64,000 nt of DNA, from positions 103,743 to 167,742 of the forward strand of contig CAIKHO010000030.1 of the NCBI GenBank assembly GCA_903827245.1. Reading direction: 5' to 3'. Positions within the stretch are counted from its first letter, which is position 1, and the number at the start of each line of letters is the position of its first letter. Made by a program: the position numbers and the translations under genes. This document shows, in pieces, positions 7,959 through 15,175 of the stretch. This stretch comes from an uncultured Opitutia bacterium (GTDB taxonomy: Bacteria > Verrucomicrobiota > Verrucomicrobiia > Opitutales > Opitutaceae). The notes under the pieces are model-generated. The model was given only the letters and a program-made list of their open reading frames with translations. It did no database searches and was not told the DNA's origin.

Positions 7959-9584
7959 ATGAGCACGGATGATCAGGAGTTGATCCGCGACTACGCCGCG
8001 GACGGTTCGCAGGCCGCCTTCACGGCCCTGGTGAATCGTTATGTGGATCTGGTCTACACCGCGGCCCGTCGGCAGGTACAGTCGCCGGACCTCGCCGAGG
8101 AAGTCACTCAGACCGTCTTCATCGCCCTCGCCCGTCACGCCCGCGAACTGAAGCCCGGGACACCGCTCGCCGCATGGCTCTACCTCGTCACCCGCCGGGC
8201 CGCCTTGGATGCGCTGCGCCGGGAATCCCGCCGCCTGGTGCGCGAACAAACCGCCTTTGAACTCGCCGCCATGAAATCGAATTCCCCCGCGTGGTCGCAG
8301 ATCGAGCCCCTGCTGGACGAAGCCATGGAGGCACTCGCCGAGACCGACCGCCGAGCCATCCTGCTGCGCTACTTCGAAAACCTGAGCCTGCGCGAGGTCG
8401 GCCAGAGGCTCGGCTCGTCAGAGGATGCGGCGCAAAAGCGCGTGGGCCGGGCGCTGGAACAGCTCCGGGCCTTCTTCTCCAAGCGCGGGGTCGCGGTCGG
8501 CGCAACTACCCTCGCCGCCGACCTTGCCGGCGCCGCCGTCCAGGCCGCCCCCGTCGGGCTTGGACTCTCCATCTCTTCGGCCACGGCGCTGGTCGGCGCC
8601 GCCGGGCAGATCGCGACCCTCGAAACCGCCAAGACAATTGCCATGACCTCACTCCAGAAAACCCTCATCGTGACCACGCTCGCCACCATTGTGGGTGCGG
8701 GCCTGTACCAAGGCCATCTCATCAGTCGCCGCGACGACCAGATTGCGGAACTGCAACAGCAGGTGGACCAATGGCGCGGCGAAACCCGCCGCCTGCAGGC
8801 CGAGCGGGACAAACTCACGTCCCGGCTCGCGGACGCCCAGCGGGAAAGCGAAGCCGTTCGTACAAGGCTAGCCGGTAAAGAGGACGCCCTGCCGACCGGA
8901 GATCCGGTCGTGGATTCGGAGTTGAAGGCCATCTCCGCCCGGGTGAACACCCTCAAGGCGCAGCTCACCCAGCATCCGGAACAACAGATCCCCGAGCTTC
9001 GCTTTCTCACGGTTCAGGACTGGATGGATGCTGTCGCGAAACACAATCTGGACACGGACGACGACGTCCGCGAAGCCCTCGCCGAATTGCGCGGCCACGC
9101 CAAAGCCAATTTCACCGAGCCCGTGTCGGGCGCTCTCTGGAAATACACCCAGGCCAATGACGGAAAGCTACCCTCCGACATCATGCAGCTGATGCCCTTC
9201 TTCGATCCGCCGGTTGAGCCCGAATTGCTGCAGCGCTACGGCATCATGAACACCGGCAATATCCGGGACCTACCGCTCTCTACCTTCGTCGTGGCCGAGA
9301 TCGCCCCGCCGATGGATCCCAACGAAGGGACCCTCTACCTGAGCGGACCTAGGACCCAGCCCAACGAGGGCAACGTTTCGCTCAATCGTGGCAAATACAG
9401 CGAAATTACCGGCACGGTGCTCAGCGCGGTGGCGGAATTCATCAAGTCCAAGGACGCGCAACCCTTGACCGACCCGGCTCAGCTTCAGCCCTACCTCAAG
9501 ACACCGGTCGATCCCGCGCGGCTCCAAGGCTTTTGGAATTCAAGCGGACTGCCGAATCACCTTCACCCCACGTCCAACGACTGA
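7959..9584 (+). CDS. ECF-type sigma factor with C-terminal membrane and coiled-coil extension
   Basis: The protein has 541 residues. Sigma region 2 (about 11-90, with DLAEEVTQTVFIALARH and AAWLYLVTRRAALDALRRE) binds core polymerase and the -10 element; region 4 (about 120-172, LSLREVGQRLGSSEDAAQKR) would bind the -35. An alanine/glycine-rich linker leads to a membrane segment (about 235-252, TLIVTTLATIVGAGLYQG), then a coiled coil (256-305), then a 230-residue domain I cannot assign. The sigma domains would therefore be tethered to the inner membrane with the C-terminal domain outside, so the tail may replace a separate anti-sigma or sensor. No anti-sigma gene is adjacent. A second protein of this design is at 60973. 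Confidence 0.85.
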   Translation: MSTDDQELIRDYAADGSQAAFTALVNRYVDLVYTAARRQVQSPDLAEEVTQTVFIALARHARELKPGTPLAAWLYLVTRRAALDALRRESRRLVREQTAFELAAMKSNSPAWSQIEPLLDEAMEALAETDRRAILLRYFENLSLREVGQRLGSSEDAAQKRVGRALEQLRAFFSKRGVAVGATTLAADLAGAAVQAAPVGLGLSISSATALVGAAGQIATLETAKTIAMTSLQKTLIVTTLATIVGAGLYQGHLISRRDDQIAELQQQVDQWRGETRRLQAERDKLTSRLADAQRESEAVRTRLAGKEDALPTGDPVVDSELKAISARVNTLKAQLTQHPEQQIPELRFLTVQDWMDAVAKHNLDTDDDVREALAELRGHAKANFTEPVSGALWKYTQANDGKLPSDIMQLMPFFDPPVEPELLQRYGIMNTGNIRDLPLSTFVVAEIAPPMDPNEGTLYLSGPRTQPNEGNVSLNRGKYSEITGTVLSAVAEFIKSKDAQPLTDPAQLQPYLKTPVDPARLQGFWNSSGLPNHLHPTSND

Positions 9585-9687
9585 AGGAGGACGATGGAGT
9601 TGTTGGAGCCTGCTCGCAGGCGATAGTGCCCTGATAGGGCCGTTGCGCGGTGACGCCCTCGGAGCAGGCCAAACCGGGTGTCGCTCA

Positions 9688-9763
9688 GGGTGGAGCGCGT
9701 TGGCCGCAACGCGCAGGGTCGTTCCGCGTCGAGCCAACGTATTGGGGTCAACACGTTCCACCC
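9688..9763. repeat. Palindromic repeat family D
   Basis: The outer arms GGTGGAGCGCGTTG and CAACACGTTCCACCC are inverted and an inner pair repeats the Thr/Asn-like CAACG motif. Copies are at 20974 and 45210. A shorter family-E-like arm (CCTGCTCGCAGGC) precedes it near 9605. Confidence 0.75.
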
Positions 9764-9827
9764 CCTATGGCCGTCGGAGGAATTCAAGTTTGCCTTGGCG
9801 CGGTCGCCGGGGCACTAACGAAACCTC

Positions 9828-10727
9828 ATGCATTACCCCCGATACCTGATATCCGGCATGTTCCTGGCGGCTGTCGCCTTGCATGCCGAGGACACCTGGC
9901 GACCGCTCTTCAACGGCAAGGATCTTGCCGGCTGGAGCATGTTCATGGCGGCCCCTCCCCCCGAGACCGATGTCCCCGGCCTGAAGCGCGACGACAAGGG
10001 CAATTACCTCGAGCCGGTCGGTTTCAACCGCGACCCGCTGCATGTCTTCAACGTCAAGCTGGTCGACGGCAAACCGGCCATCTACGTCACCGGCGCGGGC
10101 TTCGGCGTGATCACCACGGACGAGTCCTTCTCCAACTTCCACCTCCGCCTGCAGGTCAAGTGGGGCGAGAAGAAATGGGGCTACAAGCTCGCCACCCATG
10201 CCGCGCTCGACGCCGGCCTGCTCTACTTCTCGCGCGGCCCCGCGGGGGTCGACCACATCACGTGGCCGCGCTGCCTCGAGTTCCAGATCCAGGAAAAGGA
10301 CTTCGGCGATCTCTACGCCCTCGGCCTGACAGAGGTCAGCGGCAACGCCCGCATCGTCCAGGATACCGCCCCGAACGGCCGCCAGGTCAAAACCTACTTC
10401 CACGACCCCAAGGGCACGCCCGTCGTCTTCGTCGCCCGCGCGCCCATCGGCAACCGGCTGCGGCGAACGGACGACATGGAGCTCCCGCATGGCGAGTGGA
10501 ACACCCTCGACCTCGTCTGCTTCGGCGACACCAGCATCCACATCGTGAACGGCAAGGTCGTGAACCGCCTGTACCACGCACAGATTCCCGACGGCAAAGG
10601 AGGACTCGTGACGCTCGATTCCGGCCAGATCTGCCTCCAAACCGAGGGCGGCGAGGTCTACTATCGCGATATCCAGATCCAGCCGATCACCGAGATCCCG
10701 GCGGAGTACGCCGAGAAATCCAACTGA
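9828..10727 (+). CDS. DUF1080 (3-keto-disaccharide hydrolase-type) secreted protein
   Basis: The protein has 299 residues with a short signal peptide (LISGMFLAAVALHAED). The jelly-roll lectin/LamG-like DUF1080 fold is shown by PLFNGKDLAGWSMF at the mature N-terminus, SNFHLRLQVKWGEKKWG in the middle, HGEWNTLDLVCFGD, and EGGEVYYRDIQIQPI at the end. The family is common in Verrucomicrobiota and Planctomycetota, and includes enzymes cleaving 3-keto-glycosides. It is monocistronic here, between two repeat-filled gaps. The actual substrate is not visible in sequence. Confidence 0.85.
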   Translation: MHYPRYLISGMFLAAVALHAEDTWRPLFNGKDLAGWSMFMAAPPPETDVPGLKRDDKGNYLEPVGFNRDPLHVFNVKLVDGKPAIYVTGAGFGVITTDESFSNFHLRLQVKWGEKKWGYKLATHAALDAGLLYFSRGPAGVDHITWPRCLEFQIQEKDFGDLYALGLTEVSGNARIVQDTAPNGRQVKTYFHDPKGTPVVFVARAPIGNRLRRTDDMELPHGEWNTLDLVCFGDTSIHIVNGKVVNRLYHAQIPDGKGGLVTLDSGQICLQTEGGEVYYRDIQIQPITEIPAEYAEKSN

Positions 10728-10733
10728 CCCCGT

Positions 10734-10759
10734 GGGGGAGCGGCTTTGCGCCGCGATGC
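10734..10759. repeat. Palindromic repeat family C, half copy
   Basis: A single arm GGGGAGCGGCTTTGCGCCGC directly after the DUF1080 stop codon. Full copies are at 45900 and 51817. It forms part of the 363-bp gap 10728-11090. Confidence 0.65.
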
Positions 10760-10776
10760 TTGGTTTAATGGTACAG

Positions 10777-10949
10777 TTTCGCGCAGAGGCGCAAAGCCGC
10801 AGGATAAAAGCAGATTTCGCGAGGTACGGAGGAAACATCGTAGTTCGCCGATGATTGGTCTCTGCGCCCTCCGTTCCACTGTGTGAAATTCCGGGCTCCG
10901 AGCCCAACCTCCTGTCTTGCTCCGCGGCTTTGCGCCTCTGCGCGAAACC
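10777..10949. repeat. Palindromic repeat family H
   Basis: The arms TTTCGCGCAGAGGCGCAAAG and its complement are separated by about 120 bp, inside the gap before the ABC exporter. Related pairs occur near 23911, 36606, 59447 and 62319. The sequence after it (to 11090) shows no feature I can name. Confidence 0.75.
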
Positions 10950-11090
10950 GGCCTGGTAGGATTGATCTCAAACTGTACGATTACTCGATGCTTGGGTCTT
11001 TCGGACAAGCCATCGCGGCAGAAAGCTGCTCCTACAACTACATGCCGCCCGCCTTGTGTTTTCGGCGAAGCGACGTGAGTTTCAGCGCCC

Positions 11091-13016
11091 ATGGCCCGTA
11101 GCAATCCCTCGCAGGAAGACATCGCCCTCGACCGTCTGCCCAAGGCCCCGCTCAACCGCGAGAATCTCCGGCAGACCCTCGAACTCGCCCGCTATGTCCG
11201 GCCCTACCGCCCGCGGTTCTTCGGCGGGCTCGCCACCCTCTTTGTCAGCGCCGCCCTCGGCCTCGCCTTCCCCCTTCTCGCCGGTTCGCTGATCGATGCC
11301 GCCCTGCATCCGGGCCAGGCCACCCTGCCCTACCTCGGTGTCCTCAGCCTCAACCAGGTGGCGCTCCTGCTGGCCGCGTCGGTCTCCCTCCAGGCGCTTT
11401 GCTCCTTCAACAGCGCCCTTTCCTTCAACCGCGTCGGCCAGAGCGCTCTCGCCGATCTCCGCCGCGACTGCTACCAGCGGCTCATCTCCCTGCCGATGGC
11501 CTTCTTCGCCCGGCGCCGCGTCGGCGAGCTGACCAGCCGCATCTCCACCGATGTGGCCCAGATCGAGGGCGCGCTGATCGACTCGCTGCCCCAGTTGTGC
11601 CGCCAGACGGTCTTCCTACTCGGCGGCATCACCATGATCGCCTTCACGTCAGTCCGGCTCACCGTCGTGATGCTCGGCACGCTGCCCCTGCTGATCGCCG
11701 CCGCCGTGTTTTTCGGCCGACGGCTGCGCCGCTACTCGCGCGAGACCCAGGACCAGCTCGCGGCGACTAACACGATCGTCGAGGAAACCCTCCAGGCCAT
11801 CGCCAGCGTGAAGGCTTTCGCCAACGAGGCCTTCGAGCTGGGCCGCTACTCCCGCGCCAACGCCCGCGTCCTCACCGCCGCCCTCGGCGCCGCCCGCTGG
11901 CGCGCGACCTTCGTCGCCTTCTTCATCATCGCGCTCTTCGGCGGCATCGTGATCGTGCTCTGGGTCGGTGCCGGCCTGCTGGAGACCGACGCCATCAGCC
12001 CCGGCAAACTCACCCGCTTCGTCCTCTACACGACGTTCGTCGCCGGCGCCATGGGCCAGTCCGCGGAGCTCTTCAGTCAAATCCAGAAGACCGTCGGCGC
12101 CACCCAGCGCGTGCGCGAGCTGCTCCGGGAAGAGGTGGAGATCGAGCTGCCCGGGGTGGGCGGGGGAACGCGGGCGAGGGACGCGGAGCAGGCGACAGTT
12201 GACAATGGACGGGAGACGGGCGCTTGGCCGCTGCCGGTGCGGTTACGGGGCGAGGTGGTGTTTGAGGGGGTTAATTTCCGTTATCCTTCGCGGCCGGAGG
12301 TGGCGGTCCTGCATGACGTCTCACTCACCGCCCGGCCCGGCGAACGCATCGCCCTGGTCGGTCCCAGCGGCGCCGGCAAGTCCACCATCACCGCCCTGCT
12401 CCTCCGTTTCTACGACCCTGAGAGCGGCCGGCTGCTGATCGACGGCCGCGACGCGCGCGATTACCCGCTGAGCTGGCTCCGCGGCCAGATGGCGATCGTG
12501 CCCCAGGATGTCCTGCTCTTCGGCGGCTCCATTGCGGAGAACATCGTTTATGGCCGCCCCGGCGCCGATGATGCGGCGGTGCGCGAGGCCTCCCGGCAGG
12601 CCAACGCCGACGACTTCATCTCCGCCTTCCCGGAGGGCTACGCGACCCTGGTCGGCGACCGCGGCATCAAGCTCTCCGGCGGCCAGCGCCAGCGTGTCGC
12701 CATCGCGCGCGCCATCCTCAAGAATCCCGCCATCCTCATCCTCGACGAGGCCACGAGCTCCCTCGACAGCGAGAGCGAACGCCTCGTGCAGGTGGCGCTC
12801 GACCGGCTGATGCAGGGCCGCACCACGTTCATCGTCGCCCACCGGCTGGCGACCATCCGCAACGCCGACCGCATCGCCGTGATCGAGGCAGGCCGCGTGG
12901 TGGAAGTCGGCAGTCACGACGAGTTGTCCGCCAAGCCCGACGGCCTCTACCGCCGTCTCAGCGCGCTGCAGTTCGGCCAGCCGGGCGACGCGTTGGAGTT
13001 CTCCCCAACCGATTGA
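11091..13016 (+). CDS. ABC exporter, fused permease and ATPase
   Basis: The protein has 641 residues. An N-terminal six-helix ABC membrane domain (about 35-345, including RRVGELTSRISTDV and the coupling region AIASVKAFANE) is followed by an ATPase domain with Walker A GPSGAGKST, Q-loop MAIVPQDVLL, signature LSGGQRQR, Walker B ILILDEATSSLDS and the switch HRLAT. All catalytic residues are present. The architecture matches type IV half-transporters (MsbA/lipid or drug exporter type), which act as homodimers in the inner membrane. The linker before the ATPase domain (about 350-385) is longer and less conserved than usual. The substrate is unknown. Confidence 0.9.
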   Translation: MARSNPSQEDIALDRLPKAPLNRENLRQTLELARYVRPYRPRFFGGLATLFVSAALGLAFPLLAGSLIDAALHPGQATLPYLGVLSLNQVALLLAASVSLQALCSFNSALSFNRVGQSALADLRRDCYQRLISLPMAFFARRRVGELTSRISTDVAQIEGALIDSLPQLCRQTVFLLGGITMIAFTSVRLTVVMLGTLPLLIAAAVFFGRRLRRYSRETQDQLAATNTIVEETLQAIASVKAFANEAFELGRYSRANARVLTAALGAARWRATFVAFFIIALFGGIVIVLWVGAGLLETDAISPGKLTRFVLYTTFVAGAMGQSAELFSQIQKTVGATQRVRELLREEVEIELPGVGGGTRARDAEQATVDNGRETGAWPLPVRLRGEVVFEGVNFRYPSRPEVAVLHDVSLTARPGERIALVGPSGAGKSTITALLLRFYDPESGRLLIDGRDARDYPLSWLRGQMAIVPQDVLLFGGSIAENIVYGRPGADDAAVREASRQANADDFISAFPEGYATLVGDRGIKLSGGQRQRVAIARAILKNPAILILDEATSSLDSESERLVQVALDRLMQGRTTFIVAHRLATIRNADRIAVIEAGRVVEVGSHDELSAKPDGLYRRLSALQFGQPGDALEFSPTD

Positions 13017-13018
13017 GC

Positions 13019-13088
13019 AGGGCGAGGTCTCTGACCCGCCCCGACCGCAGTCGATGTCCCGAAAGCGCGGGTTTAAACCCCGCCCACT
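13019..13088. repeat. Palindromic repeat family K
   Basis: The arms AGGGCGAGGTCTCTGACCCG and GCGGGTTTAAACCCCGCCC are imperfectly inverted. The element starts three bases after the ABC exporter stop. A second copy is at 27045. Confidence 0.7.
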
Positions 13089-13168
13089 CCAAGCCATGGC
13101 TTCTGCCGGCCGCCAGAAATCAGCCGGGGCGATCGGCAACAGACCACATTATTCCCGGTCCGTATCCT

Positions 13169-13588
13169 GTGCTGAAGTCCCTGCAAAACGAATGCCTCAA
13201 GGTGTGGCGTTCCTCCCCGGGCGATCGGTTTCACGCGCGCTACCGGCGCACGCGCCGCCGGAAGGACAACGACGAAACCGGCCCGCGGGTGATCCGCATC
13301 GTGGTTGCCATCATCTGCGTCGGCCTTGGCTTAGCCTTCCTCCTCCTGCCGGTTCCCTCTACGCCCTTTTTCCTTACAAGCGGGGCGCTGCTCGCCTCGG
13401 AGTCTTCGTCGCTGGCCCATTTGTTTGATCGGGTCGAACTGCGCGTCCGGTTCTGGGCCGGGGCGGTGCGGAAAAAATGGCGCTCCTTCTCCCCGGCGGG
13501 AAGGTGGTTCGTGGCCGGCCTCTGCTTCGCCGCCGTCATTGGGAAGTTCTATCTTCTCTACCGGATCTATTCCGCCTGCATCAAGTGA
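13169..13588 (+). CDS. Small membrane protein, PGPGW-like
   Basis: The protein has 139 residues from a GTG start, chosen because the open frame upstream (from 13013) runs through repeat K and reads as noncoding. A basic N-terminus (RARYRRTRRRKDN-like) precedes one membrane segment (IVVAIICVGLGLAFLLL), a conserved-looking turn PVPSTPFFLTSGALLASES, and a second membrane segment near the C-terminus (WFVAGLCFAAVIGKFYLLY). The layout resembles small PGPGW-type transmembrane proteins, although the signature glycines are replaced. The function is unknown. Confidence 0.6.
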   Translation: MLKSLQNECLKVWRSSPGDRFHARYRRTRRRKDNDETGPRVIRIVVAIICVGLGLAFLLLPVPSTPFFLTSGALLASESSSLAHLFDRVELRVRFWAGAVRKKWRSFSPAGRWFVAGLCFAAVIGKFYLLYRIYSACIK

Positions 13589-13634
13589 GCGATTGAGCTT
13601 CGCCGCCTCAGGAGGAGTGTTTTCAAACGCTGTC

Positions 13635-13676
13635 TGCCATTCCGGGTTGGAGCAACGAACTCCCGGTTCCATCTCC
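13635..13676. repeat. Palindromic repeat family A, degenerate copy
   Basis: The sequence CATTCCGGGTTGGAGCAACG followed by AACTCCCGGTTCC matches the left half of family A with several substitutions. It lies in the 500-bp gap 13589-14088, which also holds families N and I. Confidence 0.5.
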
Positions 13677-13701
13677 ACTCAGCCGGGACGATGCAGTCGC
13701 C

Positions 13702-13772
13702 TGTAGCAGCCGACGGGAGGAGGCTGGTTTGAGGTGAGTCACCCAACCCAGCCTCGCCGCTCGGCTGCTACG
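13702..13772. repeat. Palindromic repeat family N
   Basis: The arms TGTAGCAGCCGACGGGAGGA and its complement (GCCTCGCCGCTCGGCTGCTACG side) form an imperfect hairpin of about 25 bp. No second copy was found in this window. Confidence 0.65.
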
Positions 13773-13857
13773 TCCAACGCCCCGTCGTTCCGGCCAAGGC
13801 AATTTCGCTGCATGGAAAAAGAATCCGGGATGAAATCCGCGGTTTGGAAAGACGCCC

Positions 13858-13964
13858 TAAACTGACGACGGAGGTCCGGGATAGCGCGGCGCCTCAATCC
13901 GCGCCTTGCGTCCCGGAACGCAACTGAAGTACCGCGCTGTTCCTTGCCGCTTTCGTCAGTCTGA
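13858..13964 (-). repeat. 107-bp repeat element, family I
   Basis: This element runs from TAAACTGACGACGGAGGTC through an inner hairpin (TAGCGCGGCGCCTCA with GAAGTACCGCGCT) to TTTCGTCAGTCTGA. A copy of identical length lies at 53571-53677 in the opposite orientation. The two distinct ends give the element a direction, unlike a simple palindrome. Confidence 0.8.
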
Positions 13965-14088
13965 AGCAAGGGACGCAATATTTCCGCCCGGCATTGCCGG
14001 CCCATGCCGCCGGAAAATCGTGCCCGACAGGAGGCGGATTGCTTCGCCTCGCGTGCGGCAATCGTTCTCACTGGATCCCATCCCTCCG

Positions 14089-14850
14089 ATGAAAACCCTG
14101 CTTTCCCATTTTGTCCTGATGCTCGCGGCCACGGCGTTCCTGTCCGCCGCCGACAACGGTCCCGTCTACGAACTCCGTACCTACACCGCCGCGCCCGGGC
14201 GCCTCGACGATGTCCTCGCGCGTTTTCGCGATCACACCATCGCCATCTTCAATCGCCACGGCATGGTGAGCATCGGCTACTGGGTGCCCCAGGACGCCGC
14301 CGATGGTGCGGGCGAAAAGCTCGTCTACGTGCTGCAGCACCCGAGCCGCGAGGACGCGGCAAAAAACTGGGCCGCCTTCCGCGCCGATCCGGAGTGGCAG
14401 GCCGTCTCCAAGGCCAGTGAAGCGCACGGCAAGATCGTGACCCACACCGAGTCCGTCTTCCTCGCGCCGGCCGATTTCTCGCCCGCCCTCAAGGCGGGTT
14501 CGGGCCCGGGCGCGCCGCGCGTGTTCGAACTCCGCACCTACACGACCCCCGAGGGAAAACTCCCGGAGCTCGACGCCCGCTTCCGCTCGCCGGAGCGCAG
14601 CTACTTCGTGCGCCACGGTATGATGGAGGTCGGCTATTTCCACCCGCTCGACGCCGCCAACGGCGCCGGCCACACGCTTGTGTACATGCTCGCGCACGCC
14701 AGCCGCGCCGCCGCCGCGACGTCCTGGGTCGGATTCCGCGCCGACCCGGACTGGGTTACGCTGAAGGCCACGTCGGAAAAGAACGGCCCCCTGACCACCA
14801 AAACCGCGTCGGTCTTTCTCACGCCAACGGACTTTTCGCCGCTGAAATAG
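14089..14850 (+). CDS. Secreted NIPSNAP-domain protein, two tandem domains
   Basis: The protein has 253 residues with a signal peptide (MKTLLSHFVLMLAATAFLSA). Two NIPSNAP/ferredoxin-like repeats follow: YELRTYTAAPGRLDDVLARF (about 26-125) and FELRTYTTPEGKLPELDARF (about 150-250). Each ends with a parallel ESVFLAPADFSP or ASVFLTPTDFSP strand. Secreted double NIPSNAP proteins are frequent beside carbohydrate catabolism genes in this phylum, but no reaction is established. It precedes the GH106-like gene in the same orientation, 325 bp away. Confidence 0.87.
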   Translation: MKTLLSHFVLMLAATAFLSAADNGPVYELRTYTAAPGRLDDVLARFRDHTIAIFNRHGMVSIGYWVPQDAADGAGEKLVYVLQHPSREDAAKNWAAFRADPEWQAVSKASEAHGKIVTHTESVFLAPADFSPALKAGSGPGAPRVFELRTYTTPEGKLPELDARFRSPERSYFVRHGMMEVGYFHPLDAANGAGHTLVYMLAHASRAAAATSWVGFRADPDWVTLKATSEKNGPLTTKTASVFLTPTDFSPLK

Positions 14851-14908
14851 CGCCGGGACCGCTGGTCCTCCGGAATTCCCGTAAGTGGTGCAACCACGTC
14901 GAACCTCG

Positions 14909-15027
14909 GTTTTTGCCGCGAAAAGGCCCGACATGACACACAAATGACCGGCAGGTTTGGTCTTCGAACCACAATGCTTTCCGATAGGTTCCTGTCGTGT
15001 CATCTTGTGCTTTTTCGTGGCAAAAAA
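14909..15027. repeat. Long imperfect inverted repeat, family O
   Basis: The arms TTTTTGCCGCGAAAAGGCCC and GTGCTTTTTCGTGGCAAAAA are complementary with mismatches, about 90 bp apart. The flanks ACATGACAC and GTGTCAT extend the pairing. It fills most of the gap 14851-15175. Confidence 0.7.
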
Positions 15028-15175
15028 TTAGTGGTTGTTTGTTGTGACGGAACCATTGCCGCGACTCCAGACTCCTTGTCTTTCCGCTGCCGCAACAATA
15101 AAACTTTGCCCCGGAGACTAGGCCCTTGGCGGCGGTCATCGTGACCGACGCCCCCTGTCCCTCCCCCCAACCCCC

